Shown piece by piece: positions 8,401-14,676 of a DNA stretch of 28,403 nucleotides. The position numbers and the translations under genes are program-made. The stretch is from Treponema sp. (GTDB taxonomy: Bacteria; Spirochaetota; Spirochaetia; Treponematales; Breznakiellaceae). The stretch spans positions 1-28,403 of the forward strand of contig JAISJS010000015.1 of the NCBI GenBank assembly GCA_031261385.1. Direction: 5' to 3'. Within the stretch, counting starts at the first letter, position 1. Each line of letters begins with the position of its first letter. The notes under the pieces were generated by a model. That model was not told where the DNA came from and did not search any database. It was given only the letters and a program-made list of their open reading frames with translations.

Positions 8401-9446
8401 TTAGCCGGGCCCTTTCGGATTACGAGACAGCGTATGAAATAGATACCGCTCCGCTTTCAAAAATGAACCTGGCCCAGATTTACCAGATCTCAGGCCGTCT
8501 TGAAGAGGCGCGGCTTTATGCGGAAGACTGCCTTAAAGCAGGGGATCTTTCATGGATGCTCAACTATGGGATCGATCCGGTGCGTTATAAAAGGGACATA
8601 CACGAAATACTCTGCAAGACCTACAAAGGCCTTGCCGGAGTGGAACAGTTTATGACCTATGGAAGGCCCGGAGAAAAAATCCAATCGCTGTTCAGGAAAA
8701 TTTCTTACCGGTTTAAATATACGGTTAACCGTCATCTGTATCAAAAATACAGCCTCGCCGCAGGAGACGCTTACGGCGTTGAAATTTACGAAGGCGGCGG
8801 TCCTCATCTGGATTCCTTCATCCAGTATTACAACGCATTTGAAAGTTATCCCCGCCGCGCGATCACCTATCTCAACCGTGCGCGTAATTTTGAATCCACC
8901 CTCATCCCGCAGGCAGCGCCTTCCTATGATCTTGAGGAGGGGATCCTTTTAAAAAATGAAAACCGTATCGCCGCCGCCCTGGAAGGGTTTGATTCCCTTT
9001 GGGAACGGGAAATGGTTTCCAAATGTTACGAGGAATTTGCGAAGCACGGAAAAAGGGAAATCAGGGCGGAAGCGGCTGAACGGCTTTTTACGATCAACAG
9101 AGGCTCTCCGCGTCAGCAGGGGATTAGTATCCCTGCAAATCTCCGTTTTGAAAATGCCGATGCAAATTCTGCCGCCCCGCTGCGGATCGAAAAAAAGATC
9201 GCGCGCCTGCTGAAAAAATCCGGTTTTGCTGCAACTAAAGCTGCTGCGGCAGCACCGGCGCGCTTCACCCTTACCATAACCATGAGCGGCGCAGTTTCCG
9301 CCGGAAGCCTTGCAATGAATTGTGAACTTATTGACGAGGAACAGGGGACCGGCATACTGCGCCGTACTTTTCCGGTTAAATCCCTGTCTACTCCTGACAT
9401 AAGCGATTTTGTGCGGGCCCTCGGTGATGCAGTTTTCCGCGAGTAG
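5421..9446 (+). CDS. TgpA-like membrane transglutaminase fused to a long TPR domain
   Basis: 1341-residue inner-membrane protein. Residues about 20-222 contain a cluster of hydrophobic segments (DUF3488/TgpA-type membrane domain). A soluble region follows, with a transglutaminase-like core whose catalytic triad is readable as C469 (GYCSYYAFACTLLLRSLGIPAR), H513 (MAHAWVEV) and D529 (EYDPT). A transmembrane hairpin lies at about 594-622, then a cytoplasmic-like segment, a second hydrophobic stretch at 741-751 that looks like a signal peptide (KKAG-LLLLIIFLALG, ending EAQ at 756-758), and TPR repeats from about 770 to 1080. The last 60 residues (FTLTITMSGAVSAG...) form a small beta-rich tail. 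Members of this family are periplasmic cysteine peptidase/transglutaminase-fold enzymes of uncertain substrate. It follows glyA by 9 bp without a Shine-Dalgarno. No MoxR or DUF58 partner is in the window. Confidence 0.88.
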   Translation: MSGIFPDSQKGRPLSAGQPAAILLRSVSLFAILCQFRLLAGDLADTPVFTASLFAAFAAAAVLTRFGLKPLPALVSMALIPWVTRFLISLPRFFIPNHAGYTAVVLDSLLLNLDRNNFVAMLPFYWAAATTYFSVRSRQFLRGSIVADAALLLVVFSIARTADIILYRWPVVMISLFAAIVFFQAIALMLSLPPELHLRKRETIPAAALILFLIFIGGFLFLRPVQERAVEKGGGLLEPKLFSFDFSQFLRLDSEISMNDDLVLIVKKDSDDDHILLRRSVLSGYSRKQGFYRLEGLDEKNHPQKLPDGPVRLDDKNILPPVKLSRLTNQEYFLVNFDAAAFIGMNDPLEVIPFENWDASSFNSAYAVQSRTSDAMPFELSDAADWPPGAESLGLSAEEYRIYTEYGGDERIQAYAREITRGLDNYGDKVQAIHDRLKFGEYRYSLKPGIAPDGDQLSFFLFQSKKGYCSYYAFACTLLLRSLGIPARVAAGFFLDPQTNTFDYYPVRSDMAHAWVEVPFPGYGWIEYDPTSQQLAEGEEFRFSSGVPQEVFERLMKEILDNHSRLRPRQGKDAAAPSSVIAGMAKNAAELVKRYWLPLLCIILIAAFLIIRCGFLFAFLLCTKKRKKAILLWNHAQRRLALAGFRKASFKAAGGALSEAEWARKLAAHIAGTYTLYQGAAAARFAPDYTDENLAAQRANYRAFQAAYTGAAAPGRRFLAWILPPLALVLGPGRAKKAGTLLLLIIFLALGSSGTEAQNDPPSQLMEDEEALFDNAMDAMNAENWERAIALFSRGNELFPWDYRFPWTLANLYYSRGLYGLAWDEYRKAEQILPDDPDILFRLSRTAAYLNRDAVSVDYLERLLDADPDNREAIGNLGWMYYKVHRLGDGVRLLTAAIERFGDDTDFAMTLGTLYSDMYRYNEGKIWYGRAIDAGEAVGDRIFTAVAHYNLSILESRFYHYDLAMNETNASLNSQNRASGRLARGELYLRRMEFSRALSDYETAYEIDTAPLSKMNLAQIYQISGRLEEARLYAEDCLKAGDLSWMLNYGIDPVRYKRDIHEILCKTYKGLAGVEQFMTYGRPGEKIQSLFRKISYRFKYTVNRHLYQKYSLAAGDAYGVEIYEGGGPHLDSFIQYYNAFESYPRRAITYLNRARNFESTLIPQAAPSYDLEEGILLKNENRIAAALEGFDSLWEREMVSKCYEEFAKHGKREIRAEAAERLFTINRGSPRQQGISIPANLRFENADANSAAPLRIEKKIARLLKKSGFAATKAAAAAPARFTLTITMSGAVSAGSLAMNCELIDEEQGTGILRRTFPVKSLSTPDISDFVRALGDAVFRE

Positions 9447-9479
9447 GATAAATTTTGATGTATATACTTTGTTTATACG

Positions 9480-10238
9480 TCAATCATTCCACAGCCGCAG
9501 TTCCGCGCGAAACGCAGCCTGCGATTCTTTACGGCCTTCAAAGGCAAATGCCGCGGATGCGCTGTCCGGCGCAGATCCATCCGGTGTAATGGGTACTCTC
9601 CAGATCTCCGTCGTTTCACCGGGTTTAATTTCGCTGAGGTAGTTAATATCCATCCGCATACGTCCCGCAGTCTCAAGCAATTCCGGCTCCAGGGTATCCT
9701 GAATCCACTGGATATACCGGACGTTATTGACGTGCCCGTTGTAATCCACGTCCGAATATGCGGCCTTTCGCTCCCGCAGTTTTTCCAGGCCCCCGCGGAT
9801 TTCAAGGCTCAAAGCGCCTGAAGGCAGGGCGTCTATGCCCTCGTTCAGGGGGAGGCTTTCCATAGCCGACTGGGGGCGCAGGGGACGGCGTTTATCAATG
9901 TCGATGATGAGCCAGTTGCTTCGGCTCCGGACAACCGGGGTAAAAGAAGCGTCGCGGATATCATAATCCCGCAGAGCATAAAGTTTTTCCCAGCCCCGGG
10001 GCCAGCTTCGGACGGTGATCTCTTCCCGGTATTTGGGCCGGCGATCCACCTGAACCGACATTCGGGACAGTATCCAGACCTGCCTGGTCCTCGCCATTAA
10101 GTCCCTGCCCACCCCCAGCGCCTCGGCATTGTTAATTGCCGCCTCCTGAAAATAGTTGAAAATCGATGCCAATGTTAAGCGGTCAGAACGATCGGTATCA
10201 CCAAAGCGGACGGGAAATGTCTCGTGCCATATATCCAT
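9480..10238 (-). CDS. Acyl-ACP thioesterase (FatA/FatB-like double hotdog)
   Basis: 252-residue enzyme predicted to hydrolyse acyl-acyl carrier protein and release free fatty acid in the cytoplasm. Two hotdog domains are visible: the first starts WHETFPVRFGDTDRSDRLTL with the long helix NYFQEAAINNAEALGV; the second holds the catalytic motif SDVDYNGHVNNVRY, giving D163, N167 and H169, followed by the INYLSEIKPGE strand. The reading frame is open for 66 more codons upstream, but the start at 10238 is chosen because AGAGGA lies just before it and homology begins there. It is convergent with the transglutaminase gene (33 bp) and divergent from lipoprotein 1. With the acyl-CoA synthetase at 699 it could allow fatty-acid release and reactivation, but the two are not linked in an operon. 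Confidence 0.93.
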   Translation of the reverse strand: MDIWHETFPVRFGDTDRSDRLTLASIFNYFQEAAINNAEALGVGRDLMARTRQVWILSRMSVQVDRRPKYREEITVRSWPRGWEKLYALRDYDIRDASFTPVVRSRSNWLIIDIDKRRPLRPQSAMESLPLNEGIDALPSGALSLEIRGGLEKLRERKAAYSDVDYNGHVNNVRYIQWIQDTLEPELLETAGRMRMDINYLSEIKPGETTEIWRVPITPDGSAPDSASAAFAFEGRKESQAAFRAELRLWND

Positions 10239-10289
10239 TTTTTCCTCTAAAAGATCGTGACAAAAATATGAAAAAACGTCAATATTCCC

Positions 10290-10316
10290 TTGACAATGTC
10301 CTGCTATTAATAGAAT
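10290..10316 (+). promoter_or_regulatory. Promoter of lipoprotein 1
   Basis: A perfect -35 TTGACA (10290-10295) is followed by TAGAAT (10311-10316, five of six consensus bases) after a short 15-bp spacer. The next elements are GGAG (10338-10341) and the ATG at 10348. The thioesterase gene diverges from the same 109-bp gap; no clear promoter was found for it. Confidence 0.5.
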
Positions 10317-10347
10317 ATTTAATAAAACCCAATTCGTGGAGAATCGC

Positions 10348-11289
10348 ATGAAAAAATTTGGTATTTTCGCCCTTATAATGTTGATTACCTTTACTATATT
10401 CGCCGGATGCTCAGGATGTTCGGGGTGTACCAGCAAAGCAGAACGTGAACGTATTGCCGCGATGGAACAGGCCCGTCTGGAAGAAGAAGCCCGTTTAGCC
10501 GAAGAAGCACGGCAGGCCGCCGAAGAAGCGGAGCTTTCAGCCGAAGAAGCGCAGCGCGCCGCAGATGAAGCCCGGTTAGCCGCAGAAAAAGCTCCTCAAT
10601 CCAAAGAAGCCCAGCTTGCCGCCGAAGAAGCCCAGCTTGCCGCGGACGAAGCCCGGTTTGCCGCAGAAAAGGCCCGTCAGGCCGAGGAAGCCCGTGAGAC
10701 CGAAGAAGCCCTGCGTGCGGCAGAGGAAGCGCGATTGGCGGCCCAAAGAGCGCTGGAAGCCGCTCAAAGAGCACAGAATGCCGCAGAAGAAGCCCGCCGC
10801 AGAGCCGCCAGCGCTTCTCAAGCAAGACCTTCAACGTATCCTTCGGAAACGAACGCCTCAGTTCCGGTAGTAGGCACCTGGATTAACGACAATAAAACCA
10901 TTGTCTTTCAACTGCGGACAAACGGCACTGTCGTCGTCCATGAGTATACAATAACCGACACAACGGTAGACGTAAAATTTGAAACCAACCGGGGAATGAC
11001 CGGCGGCGGTTTCTACCGGCGTTCAAACGCTGTGGATATTCAGTCAACGTATACGGGAACCGGCACTTACACGGTTAACAAGGACACGGTAAGTATAAAG
11101 CTGTCTCTGAAAAATCCATCCGGAGCAACAAAGGATGTAAGCCTGACAACAAAGTTTTCCTTCACGGATGCCCAGAAAAGAAATAGTCTGAAGCTGGCAA
11201 ACGGATTTGCCCGGAAGTACATTTATGACCGGGAAGGCCGTATAAAATTAGACCCTGAACAATTTGTTACCAGCTTTACCCGTCAGTAA
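10348..11289 (+). CDS. Lipoprotein with Ala/Glu-rich coiled coil and C-terminal beta domain
   Basis: 313-residue predicted lipoprotein of unknown function. Signal peptide MKKFGIFALIMLITFTIFAG ends at lipidated C21 (IFAGC, a relaxed spirochaetal lipobox), followed by C24 and C27. Residues about 30-165 are an almost pure Ala/Glu/Arg heptad-like coiled coil (AEEAQLAADEARFAAEKA), with an imperfect 27-codon duplication beginning at nucleotides 10540 and 10621. Residues about 185-313 form a beta-rich domain beginning VVGTWINDNKTIVFQL, of the lipocalin-like GTW type. A rod between membrane anchor and globular head resembles TolA or Lpp-like spacer proteins. The in-frame GTG at 10336 was rejected because the ATG at 10348 has GGAG at the right distance and begins a proper signal peptide. 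Confidence 0.88.
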   Translation: MKKFGIFALIMLITFTIFAGCSGCSGCTSKAERERIAAMEQARLEEEARLAEEARQAAEEAELSAEEAQRAADEARLAAEKAPQSKEAQLAAEEAQLAADEARFAAEKARQAEEARETEEALRAAEEARLAAQRALEAAQRAQNAAEEARRRAASASQARPSTYPSETNASVPVVGTWINDNKTIVFQLRTNGTVVVHEYTITDTTVDVKFETNRGMTGGGFYRRSNAVDIQSTYTGTGTYTVNKDTVSIKLSLKNPSGATKDVSLTTKFSFTDAQKRNSLKLANGFARKYIYDREGRIKLDPEQFVTSFTRQ

Positions 11290-11314
11290 AAACATTGCAT
11301 GAAAAATATATCAA

Positions 11315-11344
11315 TTGACAATACCGGGTATACCATAATAGAAT
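11315..11344 (+). promoter_or_regulatory. Promoter of lipoprotein 2, candidate leaderless start
   Basis: TTGACA (11315-11320) and TAGAAT (11339-11344) are separated by 18 bp. The spacer carries the overlapping palindromes TACC-G-GGTA (11322-11330) and GGTATACC (11327-11334). Only six bases (ACTACA) separate the -10 box from the ATG at 11351, so the transcript should begin at or next to the start codon; no Shine-Dalgarno exists. Confidence 0.6.
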
Positions 11345-11350
11345 ACTACA

Positions 11351-12100
11351 ATGAAAAGCTTAAAATGTATTATATCCGGTTTATTGTTAATTTTGTTATT
11401 TATTGGCTGCGCTTCCACCGGAACACCTGCTTCGACCGGCGCTCTGAATGGCGCCAAAGGAATGGAACCATTAATCAGCGGAATTAATCCGGAAATTCCA
11501 ATAGAACAACACAGCTACTTAAAAACAAAAGAAGGAATAACCATAGAAAAAGTTGGAACAAACGGAAGCAATGGAGTAATAAATCCGGCAGGCGTCTATG
11601 AAATACAAATCAGATATCAAAAAACATTCCTGACAACTGACATTGCAGCCCTTACCTGTACCCTGGAAGAAGGGAAATATTATTTTATTGATTATGAGCT
11701 TACAGATACCATACGGTTATTTGTCAGTGAAATAACCGATCCGGCGGAAATCAGCGAAATCGCCAATGCCATAACCAGAGCCAAAACCTTTCTCGCCTGG
11801 TCCAAAGAGAATCCAAAAATATTGGAAGGCGTATGGAAAACAAATGATGAAAAGTACCAGCTAATGTTTGATAGAGACTACTTTAAATATCATAAAAATC
11901 CCGATATTGAATATGCAGGCACATTTTGGTACAATGAAGATACTATAATTGTACATTTGGAATGGACACTCCTTAATTCAATTCAGTCCAGTGATGAAGT
12001 CCTGTATTATAAACTGAATGACGGCGTCCTGGATATCCTTGACGGGGATACAACCACATTTGGCAGCATGTTCAAAATAATAAATCAGTATACCAAATAG
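11351..12100 (+). CDS. Hypothetical lipoprotein
   Basis: 249-residue predicted lipoprotein, function not recognised. MKSLKCIISGLLLILLFIG precedes lipidated C20 (LFIGCAS). The mature protein opens with a Ser/Thr/Gly-rich linker. Residues about 35-130 look mostly beta (YEIQIRYQKTFLTTDIAALT, then the YYFIDYELTDT segment), and residues about 155-245 contain LEGVWKTNDEKYQLMFDRDY, which resembles the GTW-type beta domain at the end of lipoprotein 1. It is more AT-rich than its neighbours. It has its own promoter and no ribosome binding site, and ends 20 bp before the uracil permease. Surface or periplasmic binding is a guess. Confidence 0.82.
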   Translation: MKSLKCIISGLLLILLFIGCASTGTPASTGALNGAKGMEPLISGINPEIPIEQHSYLKTKEGITIEKVGTNGSNGVINPAGVYEIQIRYQKTFLTTDIAALTCTLEEGKYYFIDYELTDTIRLFVSEITDPAEISEIANAITRAKTFLAWSKENPKILEGVWKTNDEKYQLMFDRDYFKYHKNPDIEYAGTFWYNEDTIIVHLEWTLLNSIQSSDEVLYYKLNDGVLDILDGDTTTFGSMFKIINQYTK

Positions 12101-12120
12101 AATTAACATAAGGAGAATTT

Positions 12121-13380
12121 ATGAAGCCGATTTATGACGTTGAAGAAAGGCCTCCCGTCGCTAAATCATTATTTTACGGTTTGCAGCACCTGCTTGCATG
12201 TTTTGGCGCGACTATTCTGGTCCCGATGTTAGTCGGGATAAACCCGTTATATGCCTTGTTTTCTGCGGGTATAGGTACATTACTGTATTTGGTTATTACA
12301 AAGTTCAAAGTTCCGAACTTTGTCGGCTCCTCGTTTGCCTTTATCGGATGCGGAATAATGGTCCTGCAAACGTACGGTAAAGAATATCTGGCCGGCGGAG
12401 CAATAGTATCGGCAATATTTTATACGGTAGTATCCATCATTGTCTGGAGGGCAGGATCGGGATGGATCAATAAGGTCCTCCCGCCCGTCGTTATAGGGCC
12501 TGTTGTCGCGGTGATTGGTCTTTCTTTGGCCGGTACTGCAATTGGTATGTCAGGCGCTTCCGAGGGCGGTGATTTTATCGCTATGTTATTGGCCCTTGCT
12601 ACGCTGGCAATCACCATTATCGCAATGTTTATTCCCAATAAATTTATTTCGAGTATCAGCATTGTCATTGGCCTGGCCGGCGGATATGCGTTATCTGCTA
12701 TTTTTGGCCGTGTAGATTATTCGGCAATTGCCGCAGCTCCCATCGTAAATCTCCCTGTTTTTATAGTACCAAAATTTAACGGTACAACTATTCTTGTTTT
12801 TGCCCTGGTATCTTTTGCAACTATTTGCGAACACATTGGCCACACCATTGTTACCGGACAGATTATTAACCGGGATGTTGTAAAAGATCCCGGCCTTCAC
12901 CGGACTATTCTTGGCGACGGACTTGCTACCGGTGTTGCCGGTATCTTTGGTTCGGTTTCAAATACCACCTACGGTGAAAGCCTTGGTGTAATGGCGACAA
13001 CAAAAGTTTATTCGGTGTTTGTGTTTATCTTCTCCGGCGCATTGGCAGTTATTTTATCAATCTTTGGAAAACTCGGCGGCGTATTACAGACGATTCCCGC
13101 CCATGTATTGGGCGGCCTGTGCATACTCCTGTACGGAACCATCGCCGTAAATGGTTTGAAGCAGTTGGTTGTCAACAAAGTAGATTTTGATAAAACGCGC
13201 AATTTGATTATCGCTTCGGTGATCTTCATTCTTGGCTGCGGCGGATCGGTATTTCAGTTACCGGGAAGTGAATACCCCCTGTTGACTTCGATTGCGTTCG
13301 CCGCGATTATCGGTATTATTCTTAATCTGGTTCTGCCGAGGGAGAAAGAAGAAGTACCAGAGAAACTGCAGGAAGAATAA
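12121..13380 (+). CDS. uraA: NCS2 nucleobase:cation symporter (uracil permease, UraA-like)
   Basis: 419-residue inner-membrane transporter, close in length to E. coli UraA (429). It begins with KSLFYGLQHLLACFGATILVP, the typical NCS2 N-terminus, and shows about 14 hydrophobic segments. The two carboxylates that bind nucleobase and proton are in place: E237 in CEHIGHTIVTGQI and E286 in TTYGESLGVMATTKVYS. These motifs favour uracil over xanthine/urate permeases, whose signature differs, but the exact substrate is unproven. AAGGAG lies six bases before the ATG. It probably shares transcripts with lipoprotein 2. No pyrimidine gene or PyrR-type attenuator is adjacent. Confidence 0.92.
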   Translation: MKPIYDVEERPPVAKSLFYGLQHLLACFGATILVPMLVGINPLYALFSAGIGTLLYLVITKFKVPNFVGSSFAFIGCGIMVLQTYGKEYLAGGAIVSAIFYTVVSIIVWRAGSGWINKVLPPVVIGPVVAVIGLSLAGTAIGMSGASEGGDFIAMLLALATLAITIIAMFIPNKFISSISIVIGLAGGYALSAIFGRVDYSAIAAAPIVNLPVFIVPKFNGTTILVFALVSFATICEHIGHTIVTGQIINRDVVKDPGLHRTILGDGLATGVAGIFGSVSNTTYGESLGVMATTKVYSVFVFIFSGALAVILSIFGKLGGVLQTIPAHVLGGLCILLYGTIAVNGLKQLVVNKVDFDKTRNLIIASVIFILGCGGSVFQLPGSEYPLLTSIAFAAIIGIILNLVLPREKEEVPEKLQEE

Positions 13381-13394
13381 CGATTTACGCCGTA

Positions 13395-13434
13395 TGCAGC
13401 AGGGGTCCGATCGTGAAAACCGTACCCTGCTGCA
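13395..13434 (+). terminator. Hairpin between convergent permease and dehydrogenase genes
   Basis: TGCAGCAGGG (13395-13404) pairs perfectly with CCCTGCTGCA (13425-13434), a 10-bp GC-rich stem with a 20-base loop that can pair a little further. The downstream U-tract is poor on the plus strand (GGCTTTATT), so it is a weak intrinsic terminator or an mRNA 3'-end stabiliser for the permease. Confidence 0.45.
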
Positions 13435-13465
13435 AGGCTTTATTAGTCTATGTATGCAAAACCGG

Positions 13466-14593
13466 TTACTTTGTACAATCAGCAATTTTAACTGCTTTAG
13501 CCTGTGCCGCCACCGCAAGTTCCGCAGCCTTAAACATATGGTCCTGCGTCATGGCTTTTTCGGTACGGTTTAAAACATCCAGCACCAGTTCTCCAAAGAA
13601 CGGAAAGCCGACTTTACCGGCAATTTCAAACCCAACTTCGCCCTGATCGTTTGCAAGAAACAGCTCACCTTTACTCTTACCGGTTTCAGGATCAAACATA
13701 CGCCGCCGGTCTATAAAACCCTTTGTGCCAAGAATAATTTGTCCGCCGCCTTGAATATTAACTGCCTGGGGCGGGTTAAACCAATCTACACGGAAATAAT
13801 GAACGGCGCCATTTTCCCCGATATGCATTGCATCCCCGTAATCTTCAAAAGTGGGATACTTTGGATGGGCAAAATTAGCAATGTTTGATCGCGCCAGCGC
13901 GGCATTTTCATTCCCCGAATAAAACAGAAACTGCTCAATCTGGTGACTGCCGATGTCGCAGAGAATACCGCCAAAATATTCACGCTCGAAAAACCAGGCC
14001 GGCCGTGTTTCTTCAAGCAGATAGTGGGGGCCAAGGCCCAAAACCTGAATCACCCTGCCTATTGCCCCTGACTGTACCAGATAACCGGCAAAATTGGCGC
14101 TTTCCGAATGGATGCGCTCGCCAAAGTAACACATATATTTAAGGCCGGTTTCTTTGACTTTGGCCTTTACTGCGGTAAGCTGCTCAAGCGAAGTCAGCGG
14201 CGCTTTATCGGTAAAATAATCTTTACCGGCGCTTAAAACCCGCAGGCCCAAATCGGCCCGCTTCGAGGTAATGCAGGCGCCTGCGACCATTTTTACGGTT
14301 TTATCGTCAAAAATTTCTGCTTCACTGCGCGCAGCTTTGGTATCAGGATTTCCCTTTAAAAAGCGCTCCACTTTTTCGCTGTCAGGATCGAAAACCCACT
14401 TGCAAACGCCGCCGACATTGCACAGTTCTTTAACCATCGCCCCAATATGATTGTGATCAAGGCCGATTGCGGCAAAGATAAATTCCCCTTTCTGTACAAC
14501 CGGGCCGGGTTTTGCTGCAGGAAGGTACTCTTCACCGCCGCTCATTTTTACCGGCCCTTTAGGCGCCGTATAGGGATTAAAAAATTCAGCCAT
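13466..14593 (-). CDS. Gfo/Idh/MocA-family oxidoreductase
   Basis: 375-residue NAD(P)-dependent dehydrogenase of the Gfo/Idh/MocA family, usually acting on sugars, inositols or sugar acids. A 37-residue N-terminal extension (NPYTAPKGPVKMSGGEEYLP) precedes the Rossmann strand FIFAAIGLDHNHIGAM. DKAPLTS, around residue 134, replaces the common EKP motif with its catalytic lysine, and GGILCDIGSHQIEQFLFYSG supplies the conserved Asp and His of the substrate domain. AAGGAG is 7 bases before the ATG. A perfect -10-like TATAAT on the minus strand is at 14628-14633. It lies downstream of the chemoreceptor on the same strand, with an 83-bp gap. Substrate unknown; no sugar transporter adjoins it. Confidence 0.9.
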   Translation of the reverse strand: MAEFFNPYTAPKGPVKMSGGEEYLPAAKPGPVVQKGEFIFAAIGLDHNHIGAMVKELCNVGGVCKWVFDPDSEKVERFLKGNPDTKAARSEAEIFDDKTVKMVAGACITSKRADLGLRVLSAGKDYFTDKAPLTSLEQLTAVKAKVKETGLKYMCYFGERIHSESANFAGYLVQSGAIGRVIQVLGLGPHYLLEETRPAWFFEREYFGGILCDIGSHQIEQFLFYSGNENAALARSNIANFAHPKYPTFEDYGDAMHIGENGAVHYFRVDWFNPPQAVNIQGGGQIILGTKGFIDRRRMFDPETGKSKGELFLANDQGEVGFEIAGKVGFPFFGELVLDVLNRTEKAMTQDHMFKAAELAVAAQAKAVKIADCTK

Positions 14594-14627
14594 ATAATAC
14601 TCCTTGAATAATTAAGTTTCTCTCAAG

Positions 14628-14633
14628 ATTATA
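14628..14633 (-). promoter_or_regulatory. Putative -10 box of the Gfo/Idh/MocA gene
   Basis: Perfect TATAAT on the minus strand, 34 bp before the start codon. No convincing -35 hexamer at 16-18 bp. Indicates that the dehydrogenase can be transcribed separately from the chemoreceptor. Confidence 0.35.
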
Positions 14634-14676
14634 CCTTGTGAACCAATGCAATACCCCTTGTCCGCCGTTTTCATCA

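Noticed and set aside
10239..10436. N-terminal extension of the acyl-ACP thioesterase
   Set aside because: The open frame continues upstream, but the sequence (HPEHPEHPANIV...) is unlike the family, overlaps the lipoprotein 1 promoter and start, and ATG 10238 has its own ribosome binding site.
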